From Palaemon carinicauda (lineage: Eukaryota > Arthropoda > Malacostraca > Decapoda > Palaemonidae): a DNA stretch of 64,000 bases. The DNA lies in assembly GCF_036898095.1 (NCBI RefSeq), contig NC_090751.1, forward strand, positions 73,769,951 through 73,833,950, in the 5' to 3' direction. The notes beneath the pieces are model-generated. The model was not told where the DNA came from and did no database searches. It saw only the letters and a program-made list of their open reading frames with translations. Shown in pieces: positions 45,635 to 55,629 of this stretch (position 1 is the first letter of the stretch; every line of letters starts with the position of its first letter). The position numbers and the translations under genes are program-made.

Positions 45635-45690
45635 TTTTTTGGGCTCAAGCCATGACGTCCTGATGGAAGTGTACCAGAGAATTAATGTAT
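45585..45690 (-). repeat. DIRS internal complementary region (copy G)
   Basis: The plus strand reads GACGTCATGGCTATATCACCC, then CGCTTCGCTCAAAATCCG, then TTTTTTGGGCTCAAGCC and GACGTCCTGATGGAAG (junction 45634/45635). It is the reverse complement of the two outer ends of this copy placed together. Confidence 0.85.
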
Positions 45691-46052
45691 CGTGGAATTT
45701 TTCCCCTTTTTAATCCAAGTGTCAAGGGCTTCGAACAGTATTATAGAACATTTACTTACCAGAAATTCTATGATGAACTAGCTTCCTGCCCCCCTGGCAG
45801 GGAAGTCCTGGTGGACAATAGGAACATCTCGAAGCGATCATTGAAGAGCTACTCACCCTGCGGAGAGTTCACGCTGGACTCGGAGACAACACGAAGGTTA
45901 ATATTCGGGTAGGAATATTATCAAGCATAGGTAAGTAAATAACATTTACTACTCCCCCTGGAGGAGAGATCGATCTGGTCTCGGAGACAGGACAAAGGTT
46001 AATATTCGAATAGGAATATTATCAAGGCATGAGTGAGCATATAACATAATTA
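45691..46052 (-). other. DIRS 3' untranslated region (copy G), distal part
   Basis: Non-coding sequence between the ICR and the nested gypsy. It contains two copies of a block of about 110 bp (GGAGACA ... AAGGTTAATATTCG ... TAGGAATATTATCAAG near 45880-45935 and 45985-46035). The UTR resumes after 55169. Confidence 0.65.
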
Positions 46053-46057
46053 CTTAT
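46053..46057. repeat. Target-site duplication of nested gypsy, left (CTTAT)
   Basis: CTTAT immediately precedes the LTR (TGTAATG) and is repeated at 55165-55169 right after the other LTR (ACATAACA). This is a standard 5-bp gypsy duplication and fixes the element boundaries. Confidence 0.92.
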
Positions 46058-46478
46058 TGTAATGTTGTACTTTGGTAGGAAGTTCTATTAACCATAATAA
46101 TTACCTGGAACATAGATGAACAATCGTTAGTAATTATTTCTCAGCTGATCCCATCTGATGTCGTCAATGTGGGCTTGATGGTTAATAAGACATTGGTATT
46201 CTAAAAAATACATTTACTGTATAAAAGATTACATTGTACTGTTTACTCTGTGACAGCTAACTCCCAAGTGTGTATGGAGCGTCTTACACAATCTGCCAAA
46301 CCAAAACATTGCCAAACAAAAGAGCATCGCTCTGAAAAGACTTAAATCCTACTCCAGTACAAATCATTACTCTTATGTATAAAGCATAACATGTCTTATT
46401 CATGCAATATGATGCAATGTTGTGCAATACCTGCAACACTTGAAATGATATAGTACATTATTACAATAATACATAACA
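46058..46478 (-). repeat. Gypsy 3' LTR, 421 bp
   Basis: The plus strand begins TGTAATGTTGTAC and ends ACATAACA. It carries the empty target site of the Tigger insertion (AAAGATTACATTG near 46230). Confidence 0.93.
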
Positions 46479-46496
46479 GTCTTCTCCCCCTTAACT
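46479..46496 (-). other. Polypurine tract
   Basis: The minus strand reads GTTAAGGGGGAGAAGAC directly before the 3' LTR, the expected plus-strand priming site. Confidence 0.8.
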
Positions 46497-46513
46497 TGAC
46501 ATTGTAAAAATCT

Positions 46514-49500
46514 TCATAAATCTAATCTCTCAGGGGACTTTCCTCTGTTAATCCTATTAGGAAGCACTTTAACCTCATCTTGTACTGGTACATGAATTGG
46601 TTCTGAATCTACATTGGATGTTGGACCATCTTGATTAATATTTGACTTATTTGATCTAACTACTTCTTTAAGTTTCTCATCTCTAACATTCACATGCTCT
46701 ACTGTCTTTCTGTTTAACGGCTGTAATTGATCAACATGACGTTTTACAAAATTATCACCAACACGAACATCATAATGTAAATTTCCTATCTCTCTTACAA
46801 TCTCTCCTGGTACCCACTTCTCTGGAGTGTTGTACGATCTTACCATGACATCAGACAAAGGTAAAAAATGTCTTACATTAGGAAGCTTTGCTACTTGTTT
46901 ATACCCTTTATCTTCTAAATCACTTTGCAAACTTGGATACAACAAATCTAACTTACACCTTATCCTCCTCCCCATCAACAAATTTGAGGGTGCCACGCCT
47001 GTTGTGCTGTGCGGCGTTGTTCTATAAGACAACAAAAATTTTGACACATGCAAAAATATATTACCTGAATTCGCTTTTCTACACTTCATATTGTGTTTAA
47101 ACGTTTGGACAAATCTTTCAGCCTCTCCATTAGTGGATGGATGATATGTAGCTGAAAATGTATGCTTTATACCATTGACATTACAAAATTCTTTAAACTC
47201 TTGTGAGGTAAACTGTGGACCATTAACTGTAACAATTCTTTCTGGAATACCATGCGTTGAAAAAATTTGCATTAACTCTTTTATTGTGGCGTAAGACGTT
47301 GTTGTCTTCATTGGGATCATTTCTGGCCACTTACTGTAAGCATCTACTACTATCAAAAACAAATAATTCAAAAAAGGACCTGCAAAATCTATATGCACTC
47401 TTTGCCATGGATACCTGGGTAACTCCCACGGGTGCATTCTAGCAAATTGAGGATTGTTCTGTTGCATAACACAATTCATACAATTCTTCATATAACATTC
47501 CACATCTTTATCTACACCTGGCCACCATACAAAAGTTCTCGCAATTGACTTTGATCTTACAATACCTTGGTGATCAGCATGTATTTCAGACAAAGCCTTA
47601 TTTCTCAGTGAATTAGGAATAACTACCCTTGAACCTCTCATCACTATACCTTGTGTCACACTCAGTTCATACCATATATCCTTATACGGTTTACAATTTT
47701 CCTCCTTTCCACATAAGTCCCTACCTGTCATTAAACACTCCAAAACCTTACTAAGTACTGGGTCTTGCTTGGTACTGTGTGCTACATCTTTTGCAGTTAT
47801 TGGTACATCATATACAGAAATTAACAGAACACTGTCATCATACTCTTCTGGAGCTTTGTCTATGGGTAATCTGGATAAAGCATCTGCATTACCCATATTT
47901 GATGTTGGACGGTATTCTATATCATAGTGGTACGCTGCTAACGTAACTGCCCAACGTTGTAGTCTTGCAGCCACCAACGTAGGTAAACTTGCTTTTGGAC
48001 CCAATATTGCTAATAAAGGTTTATGATCTGTAACAAGTGTGAACTTTTTCCTACCATAAAGATACATATGGAATTTTTTAATTCCATAAACTAATGCTAA
48101 ACCTTCCTTTTCTATTTGAGAGTAATTCCTTTCTGCCTTGTTCAATACTCTAGAAGTGAATGCAATTGGTTTTTCTGTTCCATCTGGCATTACATGAGAT
48201 AATACTGCACCTAAACCTATGTTTGATGCATCACATACTAATTTAACTGTTAAATCCATTTGATGATGTACTAAGAATGTAGGTGATGTTATTTCCTGCT
48301 TGATTCTTTCAAAAGATTCCTGACACTCTTTTGTCCACTTCCATTCTACACCCTTATTCAACAGATTATACAATGGATGTGCAATTGTAGACAAATTCTG
48401 AATGAAATTCCCATAAAATGTTACTAAACCTAGAAATGATTGCAATTCCTTAACATTTTCTGGCACTTTTGTTGATTGTACAGCTTTAATCTTCTCTTTA
48501 GTTTTGTGAATACCCTTGCCATTTATTACAAAACCTAAGTATTCCACTGAATCAACTTCTAAAATACATTTGTTCTTATTTACTCTAATATTATGTTCCT
48601 TCAACTTCTTCAGAACTGTTCGCAATCTTTCTCTATGTTCTCTTGTGTCTTTACCCGCAATTAAAATATCATCTATAAAAATGAATACTCCTTGCATTCC
48701 TGAAAAAATCTTATCCATAGTTTGTTGCCATATAGCTGGACTACTTGCAACTCCATAAGGTAATCTCTTTGGCCTAAACAAACCTAAGGATGTATTTACT
48801 GTACATAATTCTTGTGAAGTTTCATCCATGGGAAGCTGTTGAAATGCTTGTCTTAAATCTAATTTAGAAAAAAACACTGCATCCTGACATAGTTGCAAAC
48901 ATGTCTTTCGGATTTGGTAAGGGATGTTGAGCTACTTGCAGTTGTGGATTTAACGTTACTTTGTAATCTCCACATAACCTAACCTGTCCACTTTCCTTCA
49001 CAATAGGAACTAATAGTGTAGCCCAATCTGAATATGTAACCTTTTCCCAGGAACCTTCACTTTCTAATCTCCTGAGATCTGTTTCAACTGCACTTTTCAA
49101 TGCATATGGTACTGGTCTCGGAACAAAAAATCTAGGAGAACTGTCAGGTTTCAAAACTAAAATTGCCTTTGCATTCTTTACTGTAGCTATTTTATCTTCA
49201 AATACGTCTTGAAACTCTGATATGATGTTATCCATAGATATTTCATTTTTGTTTTCATCTTGTCTACCTGCAACCTTCAAAATACTAGGCCAATCTAACT
49301 TCAAATACTGTAGCCAATCTAAACCTAGCAAAGTTTGTCCTTCACCTTCTACTACTGTTAATGGCATTCTCTCTAATTTCTGTTCTTTGTACTGTACTCC
49401 TACGTTCGAAGCACCTATTACCTGAATATCAAAACCATTATAACTTTTCAAAACTCTATTTGTACCTTCTAATAACAAATTAGGAATGCTTTTAGCCATT

Positions 49501-49847
49501 TTCTCAGACATAATTGATACATCGGCTGCTGTGTCAACTTGCATCAAAATTGGTTTACCATTTATGATTACTTCTACCATGATATGTTTCTTTGCACCTT
49601 TGTTGACTGAGTTTATGCGAAACGCAAAATCAGTTTCTGAACTAACCTGATTATCATGAACATTTTCCTCATTATTCTCTTGACCCATAGTATCAACTGT
49701 AGCATTTATTTTCTTTGCGTACTGTTTAGGGAATCTACAAGCAGTTGCAAAATGACCCAGCTTTCTGCAATTCTGGCATGTCTGTCCAGTAGCAGGGCAT
49801 TTCTTTGCTTCGTATGCAAGATGATCAGTTTTACCACACCAAAAACA
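46514..49847 (-). pseudogene. pol: Gypsy pol: protease, RT, RNase H, integrase
   Basis: From 49847 the minus strand continues the gag frame with two zinc-knuckle-like motifs (CFWCGKTDH; CQNCRKLGHFATAC) and then protease (MQVDTAADVSIMS). RT follows with LDLRQAFQQLPMD, LPYGVASSPA and FIFIDDILIAG (FIDD), then RNase H (VCDASNIGLGAVL, VTDHKPLLA) and integrase (HADHQG ... CMNCV; VHIDFAGPF; IVTVNGPQF; HPSTNGEAERF). One frameshift lies in a run of seven T at 48869-48875 in RT. The second integrase core Asp is Val (GTT) here, while the older copy at 6841-8765 keeps Asp. The last 794 codons are otherwise open. Confidence 0.88.
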
Positions 49848-50555
49848 CTAGGGTTTTTCCTGTTGTTTCTGTGTATAAGCCTGATTCTGATATTTATGAA
49901 CATTAGTGTTAGGCACTTTTCTATGACTAGGCTTTGACATATTCCTTCTCTGATTCTCATTGGTTTTCCACTTAGAACCTACTGTATTAATTATAGAATT
50001 TTCCATTCTATTGCTTGTAGAACTACCTATTATGTTACTTTGCCTATTTGATGTTTCTAACGCTCTGCCTGTTATCAATACCTTTTCTAATGTTAAATCT
50101 TTATCTTGCAATAATTTCTTTCTTAGCTCTTGTGATGTGCAATGTGCAATTACTTGATCTATGATAACATTTTCTAACTCTAAAAATTCACATGAAACGG
50201 CTAAATTCTTTAGTCTAGTCACAAATGCATCTAAACTTTCATTTTCTTTCTGATAAGCTTGCGCTGAAAACTGGTATCTTTCAAAAAATTTATTGACCTG
50301 AGGAGCAAAATATGTGGTAAGGGCCTTAATTGCAGCTTCACTTGTGTCATCTGTAGGCTGCAAAGTCTTAAACACTTCCCGAACTTCCCTACCTGCTGTA
50401 TGAAGTAATAATGCCTTCTTTTGGGCATCCTTCATGTTCCCTAATGCTTCTAAATAAATCTTAAATTCCTCACACCACTGTTGCCATCGTGTTGCAACAG
50501 AATTAGGCTCAGCAGTGATGCTGAAACCTGGTGGGTGTTCGATATTAAAAGGCAT
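49848..50555 (-). CDS. gag: Gypsy gag polyprotein (ends at an in-frame TAG)
   Basis: A 235-residue frame starts at ATG 50555 (FNIEHPPGFSI) and shows helical capsid-like sequence (RWQQWCEEFKIYLEALG, YFAPQVNKFFERYQFSAQAYQKENESLDAFVTRL; each shown only in part), then a basic Asn-rich region. It stops at TAG 49848-49850, just before the zinc-knuckle region, and the same frame then continues into pol for about 980 bases. The stop may be a decay mutation or a readthrough site. No second subfamily copy covers it. Confidence 0.8.
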   Translation of the reverse strand: MPFNIEHPPGFSITAEPNSVATRWQQWCEEFKIYLEALGNMKDAQKKALLLHTAGREVREVFKTLQPTDDTSEAAIKALTTYFAPQVNKFFERYQFSAQAYQKENESLDAFVTRLKNLAVSCEFLELENVIIDQVIAHCTSQELRKKLLQDKDLTLEKVLITGRALETSNRQSNIIGSSTSNRMENSIINTVGSKWKTNENQRRNMSKPSHRKVPNTNVHKYQNQAYTQKQQEKP

Positions 50556-50817
50556 TTTGTTTGCTTACCTTAATAACTGTGGTAGGTTAAGCTACTGTTA
50601 TGCAGTCACAAGTGTACTTCCTACCTACCTAACCAACTTTAAATTTCACCCTTTTGTGTATTTGATGAAATTCCTATTCTGCTGCTGGTAAAATCTTCAT
50701 TGGGCGATTTTACTCTTGTCCCCTGATGTAAATAGACCTTCTCTTGTGCTGGCCGTCCTTGTGCATAGGGTCCAATGCTTCTCCCTGCTTTGTCCGTTGT
50801 CCTAAACGTCGCCAATT
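50556..50817 (-). other. Gypsy leader with primer-binding site
   Basis: A 262-bp leader between the 5' LTR and the gag ATG. Two bases after the LTR the minus strand reads TGGCGACGTTTAGGAC, which begins with the TGG expected to pair with a tRNA 3' CCA. The priming tRNA is not identified. Confidence 0.65.
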
Positions 50818-51463
50818 TGTAATGTTGTACTTTGGTAGGAAGTTCTATTAACCATAATAATTACCTGGAACATAGATGAACAATCGTTAGTAATTATTTC
50901 TCAGCTGATCCCATCTGATGTCGTCAATGTGGGCTTGATGGTTAATAAGACGTTGGTATTCTAAAAAATACATTTACTGTATAAAAGACTACAGTGAACC
51001 CTCGCTACTTCGCGGTTCGACAATCGCGGATTCACCACTTCGCGGGGTTTCCCCATAACCCATATATATATACATATCGCGGATTTTCCGGAAAATTCGA
51101 AAATACCGCGAAATCTGAAGACAACCAAATACGATATTTTGTTACCTGTAATTCCATTAATACTGTAATTAGTAATATCTGTTCTTACTGATTGTTCATT
51201 GCATTACATATGATATATAATTCAGCACAGAAAGAAATAAAACACGAAAAGAGAATGTGATCATACGATAATTCAGTACTGTATACAGTACGTAGTAAAA
51301 TTAAATCGAACATGAAACGCAAATCAGATGCAGTCATACCATATTAGAATGGTGTACTGTAATGGATGTGCTTCTTTTCCATGAATCTTTTGTATGTATA
51401 CGTACGTAGTACTGCATCCAATAATATTCTTTGTTGCAAAAATCACATTTCGAATAAGCGTAC

Positions 51464-51531
<68 letters not shown>
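51464..51531. repeat. (AG)n microsatellite inside Tigger
   Basis: About 68 bases of AG repeat. A complementary (CT)n run lies at 54174-54245 near the other end of the element. Confidence 0.97.
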
Positions 51532-51533
<2 letters not shown>

Positions 51534-51555
51534 TAAAATAGCGTACATAAAGCTG

Positions 51556-51686
51556 TATTATTATTATTGTTATTATTATTATTGTTGTTGTTGTTGTTAA
51601 TGAAATTATTATTGTTATTATTATTATCATTATTATTATTATTATTATTACTGTACAGTATTATTATCATTATTTATTATTATTAC
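51556..51686. repeat. (TTA)n-type imperfect microsatellite
   Basis: Imperfect TTA/TTG trinucleotide repeat. Its poly-Asn, poly-Ile and poly-Leu translations are not genes. Confidence 0.95.
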
Positions 51687-52005
51687 GGTATTTACTTAAT
51701 CTACGTACGTTCGGTATGCGCGGGGCATCTTCTATGAGTAGGTAACCTACGCATCATAGTACTGTAAGACGGGTTGTGATTGGTTCAAGCGCTGATAGAT
51801 GACGAATCAGAACTCAAGTTTTGTTATCTAGCCTGTGATTGGTGTTTTGCCCGCATCTCCTACCCGCAGCATCTAAGTTCTCGCGGGGCTGGATCGTCAA
51901 CTCTCTGCTACCGCGTATCGCTGAGTAGACGTTCTTAAGTGTGTGAATCTGTGCTGTGTGCGACTTTTTTAAGTTGAACTTTTTGTTACTGTAAATCCTA
52001 CTGTA

Positions 52006-53867
52006 ATGGCTCCCAAGCGATCTGCTTCTCTTAAGGCTGGTAGTGAGCCTAAACGCCACCGAAGGATGATGACGATAGCTGAGAAGGTTACGCTTCTCGA
52101 CATGTTAAAAGATGGTAGAAGTTACGCGGCCGCCGGCCGCCATTTTGGCATCAACGAATCTACTGTTCGCTATATCAAAAAGGACGAGGCGAACATTAGA
52201 AAGACGGCTGCAATCACCTTTAGCAGATCAGCGAAGCGAGTCGTTACAACGCGTAATAAAACGATCGTACGCATGGAAGGTGCTTTAGCTGTGTGGATTG
52301 CCGACTACCGGAAGAAGAACATAGCGTTGGATACGAACACCATCCAAACAAAAGGCTTTGAGCTTATATGAGAATTTTGCTGCAAAGGAACCTAAAGACG
52401 ACGACGGCAACCATGCTGAAGATGATGATGATGCAGATGATCCTCAACCAGGGACATCCACTGATTCCCAGCCTCAGAAACGTTTTTCCGCCAGCAAAGG
52501 ATGGTTCGTGAAGTTTAAGAAACGCTTCGCCCTGAAAAGCGTTTCCCTGCATGGGGAGTCTGCTTCCGCTGACACTGCCGCTGCTGAAACTTACGTGAAC
52601 CAGACGTTCAAGAATATTATCGCCGAAGGTGGATACAAGCCGGAACAAGTCTTTAATATGGATGAGACTGGCTTGTTTTGGAAGAGAATGCCGTCGCGAA
52701 CTTTCCTGTTCAAAGAGGAAGCCAAAGCCTCTGGCTTTGAAGCATTCAAGGATCGCGTTACCCTCGTGATGTGTGGCAATGCTGCTGGATTTTTGTTAAA
52801 GCCGGGGCTTATTTATAAGTCGAAAAATCCTCGCGCTTTGAAAAATAAAAATAAGAATCTCCTTCCCGTATACTGCATGGATTACGAAGATGCTGACATC
52901 CAACTGGTTCCATCAGTGTTTTATCCCGCAAGTCAGCAAATATCTCTTAGAGAAGGGCTTGCCATTCAAGATCCTTCTCCTTATGGATAACGCTGGTGGA
53001 CACGCAACTGACCTGTCGCATGAGGGCATTCAGGTTGAGTTCCTGCCACCCAACACCACGTCATTAATTCACCCGATGGACCAGGGGGTTATCAGGGCGT
53101 TCAAGGCCCTCTACACGAAGAACACCTTGGCGGACCTCGTTGCGTGTGTGGATGCTGCCCAAGATGACGAGGATGAAGATTTTAACTTGAAGGCGTACTG
53201 GCGGCAGTACACCATAGCCACGTGCCTGCAGAATATTCAGAAGGCACTTCAAGAGATGAAACCTGCAACCGTGAATGCGAGCTGGAAGAAGTTGTGGCCC
53301 GATATTGTTTACGACGACAAGGGATTTACTCCGTCGGAAATCCAACACTCTGCAATATGCAAATCTGTGCAGTTGGCTGCCATAATTGGAGGTGACGGGT
53401 TTGGCGACATGACGACTGAAGACGTCGACGAGTTGTTGGACTGCCATTCCCAGCCCCTAACTGACGCAGAACTCGAAGACCTGACGAAATCGGCAAGTGA
53501 AGAAGAGAGTGATACCCACGAAGAGACCCAAGAAAATGTCGAAGAAACGGGCTTAACATTAGAACGGCTTGCCAAGGCCTGCAACCATGCGAAGGAGTTG
53601 AAAGAAATGTTGCAAGAGTGGGACGAGGATATGGTTCGCTCGATGCAATTCTGCAACAAGATCGATGAAGACATGACTCCCTACAAAATGCTCTTGGATC
53701 GAAAAAAGAAGCAGCGGCAACAACTTCCGATCACAATGTTCTTCCAGCCTCGCAAAAAAGAGCCAGTTCCTCCTGCTAGTACGCCTTCGGAAGAAATTGA
53801 AGAAGTTTCCCAGGAAGAAGTTGAAGAGGTGTCCCAGGAAAAGACACCTCCGTCTGAAGAGACGTAA
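52006..53867 (+). pseudogene. Tigger/pogo transposase, two frameshifts
   Basis: Catalyses TA-targeted cut-and-paste transposition. ORF1 (52006-52371) carries the CENP-B/psq-type helix-turn-helix (TIAEKVTLLDML, GINESTVRYIKK). ORF2 (52358-52990) continues with FSASKGWFVKFKKR and the first catalytic Asp in NMDETGLFWK. ORF3 (52890-53867) has LLLMDNAGGH (second Asp) and HPMDQGVIRAFKALY (third Asp, DDD type), then an acidic C-terminus. Frame changes near 52355 and near 52877, the second with apparent loss of several codons, break the gene. Intact TIRs mean it could be mobilised only by another transposase. Confidence 0.92.
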
Positions 53868-54169
53868 AATACTACCTGGCTGCACAGTAGAACACATCAT
53901 CAGCTTCATCATCATCATTTCTACTGTGCAGCAAATTCATCGCCATCACCATTCAAGTTTTTCTTCAACTTCTTTCGTGGTGAGTACAGTAATAATCTTT
54001 ATTTTTTACTTTAATATTCTTACTGTACATTCTAAAACTGTATTTGTGCCTGTTTTATAGTTTAGTACTGTACGTACTGTATGCATTAAGTTAAAGGGAA
54101 GGTTTTAAAAGTCTACATGTTGTAACCTATCATATTTTTTTGTTTAAAATTTACATTTACGTACGTAAA

Positions 54170-54173
<4 letters not shown>

Positions 54174-54245
<72 letters not shown>
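54174..54245. repeat. (CT)n microsatellite inside Tigger
   Basis: About 72 bases of CT repeat, complementary to the AG run at 51464-51531. Confidence 0.97.
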
Positions 54246-54248
<3 letters not shown>

Positions 54249-55164
54249 AATTGTTTTCCTGCTTTGCTACGTACAATACTGTATAAATTATATTTGTAAG
54301 GTAACATATTTTGTAAATGCTTTTATTGTAAATACTGTATGTACTGTATCATTATTTATCACTATCATCATGCGCGTTAAATGCCTTGTTTGTTCTGAGC
54401 GTGGTTGTTTACTGAGCGTACACGCCGTCGTTTCAGGCGGCGTCATAAAGAAAAACATTTCATTTGGAAGTCCTAAGAAAAATACGTAAACTAAAATATT
54501 GGTAATAAAAAAATCAACATACAGTACTGTATAATCAATATAATCGATGCAAAAACTAACCTATACATATATGTGTACACTAAATGATTTTGTTTCTTCA
54601 TTATGATCAGAGATGAACGTAAACAAAACATTGGTTGCCATTTTTTATCGTGCTTTTTAGGTGTTTAGGAAACGCATGATATAAAATCGCCTTTAATATT
54701 TGTGCCTGTTTTAGTTTAGGGTGCTGTAGTACATGCATTAAGTGTTCTGTACATTAAAGGGTGGTTTGTTAACAGTACTACGTACAAGGGAAGGTTTTAA
54801 AAGTCCGAATATACATGTTAAATAAATAGGTAAATATGATGTCACTACTTCGCGGATTTTCACCTATCGCGCCCACGTCTGGAACCTATCTACCGCAATA
54901 AACGAGGGTTCACTGTACATTGTACTGTTTACTCTGTGACAGCTAACTCCCAAGTGTGTATGGAGCGTCTTACACAATCTGCCAAACCAAAACATTGCTA
55001 AACAAAAGAGCATCGCTCTGAAAAGACTTAAATCCTACTCCAATACAAATCATTACTTTTATGTATAAAGCATAACATGTCTTATTCATGCAATATGATG
55101 CAATGTTGTGCAATACCTGCAACACTTGAAATAATATAGTACATTATTACAATAATACATAACA

Positions 55165-55169
55165 CTTAT
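55165..55169. repeat. Target-site duplication of nested gypsy, right (CTTAT)
   Basis: This matches 46053-46057 exactly. Beyond it the DIRS copy G 3' UTR continues to 55629 with no gene. Confidence 0.92.
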
Positions 55170-55629
55170 ATTATTCTTCTCAATCTTCAAGGAAAAGGGG
55201 TAAATGAAACTATAACAATCATATATTTCTTGATAAAGAATAGGAGCGAAGAGAGACGCACATGGAATAAAATAGACATTTTATTTCTAAGATTGCAGAT
55301 CATTATGGTAGTAATTACGATAATGAATAAAGAGTTTATTTACAATAATAAAAGAATATGTACATAGAAAATAAAGACTTTAATCTTGATTCTGAAAAGA
55401 AAATTTACTTTTTAGAAACACAAGTTCCAGAGGAACGCCAGTCTTTTTCAAAGAAAACACATCATGCCCTAGGGCATGTGGCACTCATGTAAAGTCTATG
55501 ACATTTCACCTTGGTAAGAACAGTCTATTAGAAACACTAAGTGTCCATTAAATCACTATGTATCACAAAAGGGTCAACACAGGCACCCGTAGAGTTAAAG
55601 TCCCAAGTAACTCACTGTTCTATGCAGAG

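Larger units (their letters stand above)
50992..54915 (+). mobile_element. Tigger/pogo-type DNA transposon
   Basis: The terminal inverted repeat CAGTGAACCCTCG is found at both ends, with further subterminal similarity (ACTTCGCGG / GTAGTG). It is flanked by TA target duplications (50990-50991 and 54916-54917). The element encodes a CENP-B/pogo-like transposase in three shifted frames. About 1 kb lies on each side of the ORF and contains microsatellites but no gene. Confidence 0.95.
46058..55164 (-). mobile_element. Full-length gypsy (Mag/K02A2.6-like) retrotransposon
   Basis: Two 421-bp LTRs (the right one interrupted by Tigger) flank leader, gag, and PR-RT-RNase H-IN on the minus strand. Excluding the 3,924-bp Tigger and its extra TA, the element is about 5.2 kb. 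The LTRs begin TG and end CA. I count six substitutions and no indels between them. Mag/K02A2.6-like placement rests on motif resemblance only. Confidence 0.92.
50818..55164 (-). repeat. Gypsy 5' LTR, split by Tigger insertion
   Basis: The LTR parts are 50818-50991 and 54918-55164, with Tigger and its duplicated TA between them. Joined length is 421 bp, equal to the other LTR. Confidence 0.93.

Noticed and set aside
48864..48898. Programmed frameshift in gypsy RT
   Set aside because: The shift lies within RT rather than at a gag-pol or PR boundary, and fits a single extra T in a homopolymer.
51324..51670. Poly-Asn, poly-Ile and Arg-Glu frames
   Set aside because: They are translations of (AG)n and (TTA)n repeats inside Tigger.
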